Below, one piece after another: positions 21,086 through 29,749 of a stretch of 30,954 nucleotides of DNA (positions are counted from its first letter, which is position 1; each line of letters opens with the position of its first letter). This stretch comes from an uncultured Eubacterium sp. (GTDB lineage: Bacteria; Bacillota; Clostridia; Lachnospirales; Lachnospiraceae). The position numbers and the translations under genes were made by a program. The notes under the pieces are model-generated. The model was not told the DNA's origin and did not search any database. It was given only the letters and a program-made list of their open reading frames with translations. Where the stretch lies: positions 1 through 30,954 of the forward strand of contig CAJGDH010000002.1 of NCBI GenBank assembly GCA_904502145.1, written 5' to 3'.

Positions 21086-23863
21086 ATGAATTCGACTGAT
21101 ACATCTATGAAAAAAAGGGATTTTCTGAAATTTTACCTGATCTATACCCTCCTGTTCTTCATCATCTGTGCCGTGATCTACCAGCCTTTCCTGGTGGAGC
21201 AGAAAAGCCTTGTCTACAAGATCGACGGCATGCCCCAGTACACCCTGTGGCTTCAGTATACGGGAAAATATATCCGCAACCTGGTCAAAAGCGTCTTTAC
21301 CGGCAATATCACCGTACCTATGTATGATTTCAACATCGGCATGGGAAATGACGTCCGCAGCTTCTTCAAGACGGAGCCGGTGGGATTTTTGGGGACACTT
21401 CTGGTTCTCGGAACAAAGGGTACTTCCAAGTTATACAATCTGATGACCATCTTCCGGATCTACCTGATCGGTATTTCTTTCTCCTGTTACGGATTCTACA
21501 TGAAGAAGAAGCCCACACCGGTCCTGGCCGGAGCCCTGATCTATACCTTCAGTACCTTTACCACTTATCAGGTGGCAAGGCATCCGCAGTTTGCTGTTCC
21601 CATCATCATGCTGCCCCTGCTCCTGATCGGACTTGAAAGACTGATCAAAAAAGAAGGCTATCTCTTCTTTACCTTCTGTGTCGCCGTCTCCCTGATGGCA
21701 AGCTATTACTTCTTATATATGAACACTCTGATCATGGGGATTTACGCCCTTCTCCGGTTGGGAGACATCTATACTTCCGACCGCATCAGAGAGTTTTTCG
21801 GCATGATGGGACGCATCATCCGCTATTATCTGCTGGGGGTGGGTATGACCCTGCTCTTCTTCATCCCCTCTGTGGCAGGATTCTTCCTGTCCGCCAGGAA
21901 ATCGGGCGGAAACAAGGCTTCCGCCGTGGGCAGCTTCCTCCATTACGGAAAACACAGGCTCATCGACGAATATCTGGCCCTTTCCGCCCCGGTCAGACAA
22001 GGGGGAACACTGACGGCCATCTCGGTGGGTATAATGATCATGCCCGTCCTGATCCTTTTCTTCACCAACCGCGACAAGGAAAAGCGGTCCCTGAAGCTGG
22101 GCTTCCTGATCGGTTTTGTCTTCCTGATGGTCCCCTTCTTCGGATACGTATTCTCCGGGTTCAGTACCGTCAACAACCGTTGGTCTTTCGCCTTCGTCTA
22201 CATCCTGGCCATGATCATGGTGGTGGAGTTCGAGAATATCCTGTCCATGAAGATATGGCAGTACGCACTCCTCTATGTGGCGATCATCCTCTACGTGATC
22301 TGCCGGCAGACCCGGATAGACAACCCCAACAACGTGGCCTATAAATACATCATTATCCTCATGCTCCTGGTGTTCCCCATCATCGGCCTGCTGCGTTTTC
22401 TTCCTTTTATCCCCCGCAGGCTGTCTCAGGTCGCCCTGATCCTTCTGATCTGCGGAACGGTGGCATTCAACGGACACTTTTTATACGCGGTCAGATACGG
22501 AAACCTGATCGACCAGTTCCAGAATGAAGCTACGGTAAACCTGTACTATGAAGCCTCGAGATATTCCATCTTAAAGCAGATCAAGGACAAGGATTTCTGC
22601 CGTATGGATACGGATATGATGTACCATAACTACAACAATTCAGGAGTGGCTCTGGGATACAACGGGATCTCCCTCTACCAGAGCACCATCAACAGCAGTG
22701 TCATGTCCTTCTATAAAGAATCGGAAAATGCCGGGGTCAGCGCCCTGAACCGTACCGTATCCCTCGACAACAGGACTGCTTTTGAAGAACTGGCCTGTGT
22801 AAAATATTTCCTCACTTTCAGGGATCAGACCCGGTCCGTACCCTACGGTTTTGAAAAGGATGAGGAACTCTCCGCCATCTGGCCGGATTACGCCGTATAC
22901 CGGAACAAATATACCCTGCCGGTCGGCTATAATTATGACCGGATCATCAGCCGGTCGGAATATGAAAAGATGAACAAGCTGAGGCAGCAGCAGATTCAGC
23001 TCAATGCCGCTGTGGTCAATGACGGCGATCTGGATGAGCTTGACGTTCTGAATCAGCTCGACCATAAGGAGCTGGAAGGCGTCTCCAAGGGAAGCATATC
23101 CGACTTCCATGTGGATAAGGGCATCAAACATAAAAACGACACCTACAACGTAAAAGAGACGGAGCTGATCGATTTTATCCCGGAGTACGACAAAAACGAG
23201 GTCAACAACAAAAAGGTGCCGAAGATAACCTTCACCACCACTTCCCGGGAAAACTGCGAAGTCTATCTGCGTTTCAGGGATGTAAGCAACCCACTGGGAA
23301 AGAGAAATGATATCAATGTCTATACCAAAGACATCAAAAAACGTGCCATCGTGAGAGGGGCTGCGGACACCTACGGTCTGGGCCTGAACGACTATATCGT
23401 CAACCTGGGCTATTATGAGAAGGAGGAGAAGATCGATGTAATGCTCTCCTTCAGCGCCCCCGGCAAGTACACCATCGGAGAATTTGAGATCTACTATGTT
23501 CCCATGGATACCTACGCCAGATCCGTTGAAGGGCTGAAGACGAATGCTCTTGAGGATGTCTCCGTCACCACCAACACCGTGGCCGGGACCACCTCATCCG
23601 ATCATGATCACCTTATCGTATTCTCCATCCCCTACCATGTCGGATGGTCGGCCTTTATCGACGATCTGCACACAAAGGTATACAACATCAACACCATGTA
23701 TATGGGGGTCCTGGTACCTGCCGGAAAACATGAGGTTGTGATGCAGTACCATTCGCCCGGGATAAGGATCGGTATAGCGATCTCCACCATATCCTGGTAC
23801 ATTTTCCTCTTCCTCCTTTTCAAAGAGAGGCAGAAGAAAAAAGAAGAACAAAAAAGCGCATAG
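21086..23863 (+). CDS. YfhO-family membrane protein (GT-C-like glycosyltransferase)
   Basis: A 925-residue multi-pass membrane protein of the YfhO family. About a dozen hydrophobic segments fill residues 14-470, followed by a large extracellular domain, one last membrane segment near 890-912, and a basic cytoplasmic tail. The first outer loop has the DGMPQY motif (KIDGMPQYTLW, about 47-57), in the place of the catalytic acidic residues of GT-C enzymes. In Bacillus, YfhO is reported to work with the CsbB glycosyltransferase to add GlcNAc to lipoteichoic acid. Here a CsbB/ArnC-like enzyme lies 3.4 kb downstream. AAGGAG precedes the ATG at 21086, and a terminator follows. Confidence 0.88.
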   Translation: MNSTDTSMKKRDFLKFYLIYTLLFFIICAVIYQPFLVEQKSLVYKIDGMPQYTLWLQYTGKYIRNLVKSVFTGNITVPMYDFNIGMGNDVRSFFKTEPVGFLGTLLVLGTKGTSKLYNLMTIFRIYLIGISFSCYGFYMKKKPTPVLAGALIYTFSTFTTYQVARHPQFAVPIIMLPLLLIGLERLIKKEGYLFFTFCVAVSLMASYYFLYMNTLIMGIYALLRLGDIYTSDRIREFFGMMGRIIRYYLLGVGMTLLFFIPSVAGFFLSARKSGGNKASAVGSFLHYGKHRLIDEYLALSAPVRQGGTLTAISVGIMIMPVLILFFTNRDKEKRSLKLGFLIGFVFLMVPFFGYVFSGFSTVNNRWSFAFVYILAMIMVVEFENILSMKIWQYALLYVAIILYVICRQTRIDNPNNVAYKYIIILMLLVFPIIGLLRFLPFIPRRLSQVALILLICGTVAFNGHFLYAVRYGNLIDQFQNEATVNLYYEASRYSILKQIKDKDFCRMDTDMMYHNYNNSGVALGYNGISLYQSTINSSVMSFYKESENAGVSALNRTVSLDNRTAFEELACVKYFLTFRDQTRSVPYGFEKDEELSAIWPDYAVYRNKYTLPVGYNYDRIISRSEYEKMNKLRQQQIQLNAAVVNDGDLDELDVLNQLDHKELEGVSKGSISDFHVDKGIKHKNDTYNVKETELIDFIPEYDKNEVNNKKVPKITFTTTSRENCEVYLRFRDVSNPLGKRNDINVYTKDIKKRAIVRGAADTYGLGLNDYIVNLGYYEKEEKIDVMLSFSAPGKYTIGEFEIYYVPMDTYARSVEGLKTNALEDVSVTTNTVAGTTSSDHDHLIVFSIPYHVGWSAFIDDLHTKVYNINTMYMGVLVPAGKHEVVMQYHSPGIRIGIAISTISWYIFLFLLFKERQKKKEEQKSA

Positions 23864-23877
23864 CCTGAATGGATAAA

Positions 23878-23905
23878 GGTCCCGGGGAAAACCCCGGGAC
23901 CTTTT
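23878..23905. terminator. Strong bidirectional terminator
   Basis: GGTCCCGGGG (23878-23887) and CCCCGGGACC (23892-23901) form a perfect 10-bp stem with an AAAA loop, followed by TTTT. It serves the yfhO-like gene and, less strongly, the convergent transpeptidase gene. Confidence 0.93.
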
Positions 23906-23950
23906 ATGTTTACATGGTCATTATGCAGCTTTCAGGAACTTAGGCGGTCA

Positions 23951-25699
23951 TCAGTAAGAGACCACGGTAGTTCCTTTCGGGATGTTCTTGTAGATGTAGT
24001 AAGCATCGCTGTTATACAATCTTGCACATCCGTGGGAGACCGGTCTTCCCATGGCTGGGGAACAGACCGACCCGTCATTGTAGAGCGGTCTGGTATGGAA
24101 GGAGTTTCTTCCGCACCAGTGTGTGATATAAAGCTCTTTTGTGTTGACATAAAACCAGCCTGTCTCTTTGTAGGAGACTTTGAACACACCTTTCGGTGAG
24201 GGAGTGCTGGCTTTCCCTGTCGCGGTCGGAAAGCTCTTGATGATCTTCCAGTGTCCTTTCCGGCCTTTGTAGATAACTACCTGCTGGGTATAGTGACTGA
24301 TCCAGATCAGGTATTTTGTCTTGCTGGAGTACCCCTTGGCATTCGCGAAGGCAAGTTTTGTCTCTTTGGAATACTTCTTTTTGGTATAGATACTCCTGCC
24401 GTTGACATGTTCGATGGGTCTTACCCCGTTGGCCAGCAGGAGGGCCCTGTTCTTCTTCTCGAATTCAGCGGGCTTGATCTTCAGGACCTTGGAGGTGTAT
24501 TCCGCCTTCACTGTCTCACCGTTTGCTTTCCGGTAAGCCTGGATCTTGATCTTGTAAGTGGTGTTTCTGTTCAGGGAAGAAAGACTGTAGAACCTGTTCT
24601 TGGTAGAACCGAGTTTCTTGAACTTCTTCTCACCGGCCTTCTGATAAAGAACGATAAATCCTGTACTGTTTACGGTTTTGTTCCACTTGACGATCAGTTC
24701 TTCCGACATATTGTAGCCGAATCGGATATTCGGTACTTTTCCGGGAACGATGGGCACCTTGACGGACCTGATCTCCGACTGTTCACCTTCGGAGGTCTTA
24801 GACCCTGCAGCACCTACGGCAACCACCTTGTAGTAATAGGTTTTGCCTCCCTTAAGGGAGCCTGTTCTGTAGGATGCGGAAGTTACCTTGGGTTTGATAC
24901 ACCGATAGGAACCGTTTTTGTTGAGGCTCTGGTATACCTTGTAATAAGATGCGTTTTTGTCCGCTGCCCAGGTCAGGTTGACCCTGCCGCCCAGGGTGGA
25001 AACTTTCAGCCCTTTCACCTTATGCTGTGTCTTGATATATTTGTAGGGCAAAGCCTTTCCCTGGCCAAAATAAGGTTTTCCGTCATAGACGTAGTTGAGG
25101 ACGACATAGGTTTTATAGTCGTCATTTTTAATCCTTGAGGACGGGATCTCCGCCTTCATTGTAAACTTGCCACCTTCAGTCTTCGTCTTGGCAAGCTTGG
25201 CCCCGGTAATAAGGTCCGTGGAATCCGCCCCTTTAAAGACGAGGAACTCCACTGAATTTCCTTTGAAGCCGTTGCTTAAGACCACCTCTGACTTCATGGC
25301 ATCTTTAGATGTCCTTGATACACTTGCGCGATTGAGAGCACCGCCGGTATAATATCGCACAGTCAGGCTCTTCTTCTTATCCTTGCCTGTCACGGTGAGT
25401 GTGTATTTGGTCTTCGTCAGATACTTGTCACCGAGGCGGATCTTAAGCATCCTGCTGGTGCCGATCTTACCGCCGGATTCACTGCCGGAAATAGCAGCTT
25501 GTGTTGCGGAATCCCTGGTGATCTTCCAGTTGTATCCTTCCGTGCAAAAGTCCTTGAACTTGAAGATCAGGGCTTTATCGGTGGAATTCACATAGGCGAT
25601 CTGCCGGTAGGATGCCGCCCGGGCTGTCTGTCCCATGCAGATAAGACACAGAAGAAGCACAGGGAGCAACAGCCTCAGTTTGAATTTTCCGGTTTTCAT
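23951..25699 (-). CDS. Secreted L,D-transpeptidase with fibronectin-like domains
   Basis: A 582-residue exported wall enzyme. The signal peptide is at 1-28 (basic start, Leu-rich core, AARA-A cleavage region). A beta-rich segment of about 200 residues follows, then two fibronectin type III-like modules (roughly 225-320 and 325-425). The C-terminal YkuD catalytic domain (about 455-582) has the active-site motif SHGCARL with His556 and Cys558, and the upstream HTRPL. Such enzymes form 3-3 cross-links in peptidoglycan or attach proteins to it. GGAGAG precedes the ATG at 25699. It is transcribed alone, against its neighbours. Confidence 0.93.
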   Translation of the reverse strand: MKTGKFKLRLLLPVLLLCLICMGQTARAASYRQIAYVNSTDKALIFKFKDFCTEGYNWKITRDSATQAAISGSESGGKIGTSRMLKIRLGDKYLTKTKYTLTVTGKDKKKSLTVRYYTGGALNRASVSRTSKDAMKSEVVLSNGFKGNSVEFLVFKGADSTDLITGAKLAKTKTEGGKFTMKAEIPSSRIKNDDYKTYVVLNYVYDGKPYFGQGKALPYKYIKTQHKVKGLKVSTLGGRVNLTWAADKNASYYKVYQSLNKNGSYRCIKPKVTSASYRTGSLKGGKTYYYKVVAVGAAGSKTSEGEQSEIRSVKVPIVPGKVPNIRFGYNMSEELIVKWNKTVNSTGFIVLYQKAGEKKFKKLGSTKNRFYSLSSLNRNTTYKIKIQAYRKANGETVKAEYTSKVLKIKPAEFEKKNRALLLANGVRPIEHVNGRSIYTKKKYSKETKLAFANAKGYSSKTKYLIWISHYTQQVVIYKGRKGHWKIIKSFPTATGKASTPSPKGVFKVSYKETGWFYVNTKELYITHWCGRNSFHTRPLYNDGSVCSPAMGRPVSHGCARLYNSDAYYIYKNIPKGTTVVSY

Positions 25700-25820
25700 T
25701 CTTCTCTCCTTTCCTTTAAATTCCCAATCTTATATCATCATGATCATTCGGTTAAGCAGCTCTTAAACCTTTCATCAGACCATAAACACCCAATATAAGA
25801 TATAAAATTGGTTATTTGAT

Positions 25821-25849
25821 ATCATAACACTTTTTTTATTTGCAATCAA
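25821..25849 (-). promoter_or_regulatory. Promoter of the L,D-transpeptidase gene
   Basis: On the minus strand TTGATT (complement of 25844-25849) is spaced 17 bases from TATGAT (complement of 25821-25826). The leader would be about 115 bases. The bases around the -10 (GTGTTATGATATCA) recur exactly on the minus strand in the rpe upstream region near 158-171. Confidence 0.6.
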
Positions 25850-25942
25850 CACTCTAAGAGCCATTTTCCCTGATTTTGTGTCATTTGACATGTATTTTTT
25901 CAAAAACAATGAAGTTCAGAGGGCATATATCCTAAAGGAATC

Positions 25943-25971
25943 TATACATTTCCGGATTTCTTTGTTATAAT
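25943..25971 (+). promoter_or_regulatory. Promoter of the rffA-glycosyltransferase-ATP-grasp cluster
   Basis: TATACA (25943-25948) is spaced 17 bases from TATAAT (25966-25971), which also has the extended TG at 25963-25964. Transcription would start near 25978, giving a leader of about 75 bases. Confidence 0.75.
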
Positions 25972-26053
25972 CATATCGTCCGAAGCTGTCCTCAGCGGAA
26001 GAATTTCCGTCCGCAGGATACCGGGCAATCTTGAAAAAAGAAGGACGTAAGCT

Positions 26054-27181
26054 ATGATCAATTTTAATATTCCTCCATATACAGGCAAAGAGACCGAATA
26101 TATGGCCAGGGCGATACAGAATCACAAGATCAGCGGTGACGGTGAATTCACGAAAAAATGTAACGCATGGATCACGGAGAAGACCGGCGTGGCCGGAACC
26201 CTCCTTACCACATCCTGCACCCATGCCACGGAGATGGCCGCCCTGTTGAGTAAGATCAGACCGGGGGATGAAGTGATCATGCCCTCTTACACCTTTGTAT
26301 CCACAGCGGACGCTTTCGTCCTGCGTGGTGCCACCGCTGTGTTTGTGGACATCCGTCCGGACACCATGAACATGGATGAGAAGCTCATCGAAGCGGCGAT
26401 CACGGATAAAACGAAAGCCATCGTCCCGGTCCACTATGCCGGAGTTGCCTGTGAGATGGATACCATCATGGATATCGCGAAACGCCATCATCTTCTGGTG
26501 ATCGAAGACGCGGCCCAGGGTGTCATGTCCTCCTATAAGGGCAAAGCGCTTGGTTCCATCGGTGATTACGGATGCTTCAGTTTCCACGAGACAAAGAATT
26601 ACAGTATGGGCGAGGGAGGAGCACTTCTCATCCGCGACCCGGAAAATATAGAACCGGCTGAGATCATCCGGGAGAAGGGGACCAACCGGAGTAAATTCTT
26701 CCGTGGACAGATCGATAAATACACCTGGGTGGAAGCAGGATCTTCCTACCTGCCCAGTGATATGAACGCCGCCTACCTCTGGGCCCAGCTGGAGATGGCC
26801 CAGGAGATCTACGATGACCGTATGGCCACATGGAACCTCTATTACAGGGAGCTTCTTCCCCTCTGTCAGGACGGAAGGATCGAACTGCCCGTGGTTCCGG
26901 AAGACTGTATCCACAATGCCCACATGTTCTACATAAAAGCAAAGGACCTTGAGGAGCGTACGGCCCTGATCCGTTTTCTCAAAGAGAATGAGATCTCCAC
27001 GGTCTTCCACTACATCCCTCTCCACGGAGCACCCGCCGGGAAGAAATACGGCCGCTTCCACGGGGAAGATGTTTATACCACAAAAGAGAGTGAACGGCTT
27101 ACCCGTCTTCCTCTCTATTACGGACTTGAACCGGAGAAAGCATTGTACGTATGTGAGAAGATCAAAGAGTTCTACCGATAG
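26054..27181 (+). CDS. rffA: dTDP-4-amino-4,6-dideoxygalactose transaminase (RffA/WecE type)
   Basis: A 375-residue PLP-dependent sugar aminotransferase of the DegT/DnrJ/EryC1 family. It matches enterobacterial WecE/RffA closely in remembered segments: GDGEFTKKCNAW near 32, LLTTSCTHATEMAAL near 50, PSYTFVSTADAFVLRGA near 76, VPVHYAGVACEMDTIM near 116, and VFHYIPLHGAPAG near 315. The cofactor Lys181 lies in FSFHETKNYS. WecE transfers an amino group to dTDP-4-keto-6-deoxyglucose, giving dTDP-4-amino-4,6-dideoxygalactose (dTDP-Fuc4N). No RmlA/RmlB genes are in the window to supply the substrate. It is the first gene of a three-gene envelope cluster. Confidence 0.93.
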   Translation: MINFNIPPYTGKETEYMARAIQNHKISGDGEFTKKCNAWITEKTGVAGTLLTTSCTHATEMAALLSKIRPGDEVIMPSYTFVSTADAFVLRGATAVFVDIRPDTMNMDEKLIEAAITDKTKAIVPVHYAGVACEMDTIMDIAKRHHLLVIEDAAQGVMSSYKGKALGSIGDYGCFSFHETKNYSMGEGGALLIRDPENIEPAEIIREKGTNRSKFFRGQIDKYTWVEAGSSYLPSDMNAAYLWAQLEMAQEIYDDRMATWNLYYRELLPLCQDGRIELPVVPEDCIHNAHMFYIKAKDLEERTALIRFLKENEISTVFHYIPLHGAPAGKKYGRFHGEDVYTTKESERLTRLPLYYGLEPEKALYVCEKIKEFYR

Positions 27182-27199
27182 ATCACAAGGTTTACAGGC

Positions 27200-27225
27200 A
27201 GGCTGCTGCAGCTATGCAGCAGCCT
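27200..27225 (+). terminator. Hairpin between rffA and the glycosyltransferase gene
   Basis: AGGCTGCTGCA (27200-27210) pairs perfectly with TGCAGCAGCCT (27215-27225) over a 4-base loop. The T-rich stretch begins only about 11 bases later, so it may be a leaky terminator or an mRNA-stability element that lowers downstream expression. Confidence 0.6.
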
Positions 27226-27275
27226 CTATTCACGCCTTTTCTTTTCAATACATTTGACATTCAGGAGGATTTGTT

Positions 27276-28298
27276 TTGTTATATTCCGTGATTATTCCCT
27301 GCTACAAGTCTTCTCAGACCATCCGCAAGATGGTGGAGATGACCGGCCAGGAGCTTGACCGTCTGGGAAAGCATGAATATGAATTCATACTGGTGGACGA
27401 TTATTCCCCGGACCAGGGGGCGACCCTGGCCGCCATCAAATCCCTGGCAGATGACTATCCTTATGTAAAAGCAGTCTCCCTGGCCAAAAACAGCGGTCAG
27501 CATAACGCCATCATGGCCGGCCTCAACCAGGCTTCCGGAGACTACTGCATCGGCATGGACGATGATATGCAGACCCATCCCTCCCAGCTGTGTTATCTGC
27601 TGGATGAGATCGAGAAAGGATATGACATCGTCTACGGCTACTATCCCAAAAAGAAGCACTCTTCTTTCCGCAATTTCGGAAGTTTTGTGAATTATGCCAC
27701 AGTCCGCATCATGATCGGCAAACCCAAGGACATGAAGACCTCAAGTTACTGGGTCATCCGGAGGTTCGTCAGGGACTATGTGGTCCAGTACCAGAGCCCC
27801 TACACCCATCTGCAGGGATTATTCCTGCGGACCACGAGAAATATCAGCTGCATCCCCATCGAGCATCATGAGAGGGAAGTCGGCCAGTCGGGCTACACCT
27901 TTAAAAAGCTGATCCAGCTCTGGTCCAACATTATGGGCTATTCCGTAGTCCCTCTTCGCATGGCCACTTATTTCGGCTACTTTTTCTCTTTGCTGAGCAT
28001 ACTTGGTGCCATCGCGATCATCATCCGGAAATTGATGGTGCCCACCATGCAGATGGGCTGGCCATCCACCATGGTAGCCATCTGCTTCTCCACCGGCATC
28101 ATACTCCTCTTCCTGGGGCTGATCGGGGAATACCTGGGCAGGATGTTCCTGGGAATGAACAGGCAGCCACAGTACGTCATCAGGGAGATCTACCAGCAGG
28201 ATGCGGGAAAAGATAAGACCGCCAAACCGGAACCGGCTTCCGCTGATCCGGATGAGGAAAGCAGTTCCCCAGAAGAGATACCGGTAAACATTTCTTAG
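27276..28298 (+). CDS. ArnC/GtrB-like polyprenyl-phosphate glycosyltransferase (GT2)
   Basis: A 340-residue membrane-bound family 2 glycosyltransferase. The catalytic domain has VIIPCYKSSQTI at the start, FILVDDYSPDQG near 38-49 and the metal-binding MDDDMQ near 95. Two C-terminal membrane helices (about 230-250 and 265-290) and a basic/acidic tail are typical of enzymes that move a sugar from a nucleotide donor to undecaprenyl phosphate on the inner face of the membrane (ArnC, GtrB, CsbB). The start is TTG at 27276, seven bases after AGGAGG; there is no better ATG. The aminotransferase next to it suggests an amino sugar as the donor. Confidence 0.88.
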   Translation: MLYSVIIPCYKSSQTIRKMVEMTGQELDRLGKHEYEFILVDDYSPDQGATLAAIKSLADDYPYVKAVSLAKNSGQHNAIMAGLNQASGDYCIGMDDDMQTHPSQLCYLLDEIEKGYDIVYGYYPKKKHSSFRNFGSFVNYATVRIMIGKPKDMKTSSYWVIRRFVRDYVVQYQSPYTHLQGLFLRTTRNISCIPIEHHEREVGQSGYTFKKLIQLWSNIMGYSVVPLRMATYFGYFFSLLSILGAIAIIIRKLMVPTMQMGWPSTMVAICFSTGIILLFLGLIGEYLGRMFLGMNRQPQYVIREIYQQDAGKDKTAKPEPASADPDEESSSPEEIPVNIS

Positions 28299-28323
28299 AT
28301 TCATCAATGAAACGGAGAAAACC

Positions 28324-29505
28324 ATGAAAAAAATAATGATACTGGGTGCCGGGATCTATCAGGTACCACTGATCAAAACAGCCAGAAAGATGGGTCTTTA
28401 CACCATCGCCGTGAGCATTCCCGGAAATTACCCCGGATTTGCCCTGGCGGACAAGGTATACTATGAAAATACGGTTGACGAGGACATGATGCTGAAGATC
28501 GCAAGAGAGGAAAAGATCGACGGGATCGTGACCACCGGGACGGATGTCTGTGTCCAGTCCATCGGAAATGTCTGTGATGCCATGGGTTTATGCGGCTTAA
28601 GCCGCGATGCTGCCATCATCGCCAACAACAAGATGCTGATGAAGACAAAGTATGAGGAATACGGCGTCCGTACGGCCCGTTTCCGCCAGGTCAGCTTCTC
28701 TGACCCGGATATCAGGAAGACCATAGAGGGGCTGGAATTCCCCCTGATCTTCAAATCCGTGGACTCCTCCGGAAGCCGCGGGATCATCCGGGTAGACTCC
28801 TACGATACATTTGATTCTTCCATGGCCTATGTCAGGGAAAACACCAGAAAGGACTATTTCCTCATCGAGGAATTCATCGAGGGAGAAGAATTCGGTGCCC
28901 AGGCATTCGTTTATAAGGGAGAAGTTTCCTTCATCCTTCCTCACGGTGACTATGTATTCCACGGGGATACGGGTGTACCCATCGGGCATTTTGCCACCTA
29001 CCAGCTGTCAGATGAAGTCATCGAGGATGCCAAAGAGCAGCTTCGGGGCGCAGTAAAAGCCATGGGCCTTGACTATTGTGCCATCAATGCAGACTTTATC
29101 CTGAAGGACGGAAAAACCTATGTGCTGGAGCTGGGCGGAAGATGCGGCGCCACCTGTCTTGCGGAGCTGGTGACCATCTATTACGGTTTTGACTATTATG
29201 AAAAGATCCTTAAGGTTGCTCTTGGAGAAGACCCGGAATTCGACCTTACAAGCCATGCCGTTCCCAATGCCAGCCATCTCCTCATGAGTGACAAAGACGG
29301 CAGGATCGTGTCCCAGACCGATCACAATGAGCCGGATGACAGGATATATGAAGTCCAGTTTGATTATGAGCCCGGCGAGGAAGTCCACGCCTTCCGGGTA
29401 GGTCCCCATCGTATCGGTCATATCATCACTAAGGGAGATACTCTGGAGGAAGCCCAGGACGTGCTCTTTAAGGCCATGGATAGGGTGGAGATCGTAGTAG
29501 AGTAA
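28324..29505 (+). CDS. ATP-grasp domain protein, putative ligase
   Basis: A 393-residue ATP-grasp enzyme, 25 bases after the glycosyltransferase gene. An N-terminal Rossmann-like pre-ATP-grasp domain (KKIMILGAGIYQVPLIKTAR) is followed by the ATP-binding core, with PLIFKSVDSSGSRGI near 140 and IEEFIEGEEFGAQAF near 181, and the metal-binding end NADFILKDGKTYVLELGGRCG near 255. Such enzymes join a carboxylate to an amine or thiol through an acyl phosphate. Its neighbours suggest acylation of a 4-amino sugar by an amino or other acid, but this is inference. The start ATG at 28324 follows GGAGAA. Confidence 0.88.
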   Translation: MKKIMILGAGIYQVPLIKTARKMGLYTIAVSIPGNYPGFALADKVYYENTVDEDMMLKIAREEKIDGIVTTGTDVCVQSIGNVCDAMGLCGLSRDAAIIANNKMLMKTKYEEYGVRTARFRQVSFSDPDIRKTIEGLEFPLIFKSVDSSGSRGIIRVDSYDTFDSSMAYVRENTRKDYFLIEEFIEGEEFGAQAFVYKGEVSFILPHGDYVFHGDTGVPIGHFATYQLSDEVIEDAKEQLRGAVKAMGLDYCAINADFILKDGKTYVLELGGRCGATCLAELVTIYYGFDYYEKILKVALGEDPEFDLTSHAVPNASHLLMSDKDGRIVSQTDHNEPDDRIYEVQFDYEPGEEVHAFRVGPHRIGHIITKGDTLEEAQDVLFKAMDRVEIVVE

Positions 29506-29749
29506 TTATCATGGGAGGAGTTTGACAGAACGGGCATGACCGGTTTTGTCGGGCGAATCGAGGCAAATCGAGGCAACGGACGTATCTTTGACTACGGTTT
29601 TACTACTCCTCTTGATAGTGAAATTATCAATGATTTTTCTGCTCTTTTTCTATAGTAGTCGTGGACATGGTTTGCTGAACAATCCATGTGGAGACGGTGG
29701 TATTGATGACGAGAAATTAAATATATGCAAAGAAATGGAGAACCAATGA
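29506..29749 (+). pseudogene. Degenerate coding remnants before the DUF4303 gene
   Basis: This AT-richer stretch shows two partial open readings. One, in frame with the ATP-grasp stop, reads a plausible peptide (SWEEFDRTG ... IFDYGFTTPLDSEIIND) to a stop at 29656. The other (GHGLLNNPCGDGGIDDEKLN) ends in a TGA that overlaps the ATG of the DUF4303 gene, as a coupled upstream gene would. Neither has a convincing start with a ribosome binding site. I read it as remnants of inserted DNA, possibly a toxin tail before an immunity gene. A chance origin remains possible. Confidence 0.35.
29556..29575. repeat. Perfect 10-bp tandem duplication
   Basis: AATCGAGGCA is present twice in a row (29556-29565 and 29566-29575). 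Because 10 is not a multiple of 3, it shifts the frame in the degenerate region and may be one of the events that broke it. Confidence 0.8.

Larger units (their letters stand above)
25700..26053. other. Divergent intergenic region between the L,D-transpeptidase and rffA genes
   Basis: 354 bases, AT-rich, without a supported gene. It carries a promoter for each side (25821-25849 minus; 25943-25971 plus) and a short dyad TGTCA-TT-TGACA (25879-25890) between them that could be a regulator site. The rest shows no recognisable feature. Confidence 0.6.

Noticed and set aside
25916..27061. 381-codon minus-strand frame opposite rffA
   Set aside because: It is a shadow; the plus strand matches RffA/WecE throughout and the minus frame crosses the mapped promoter.
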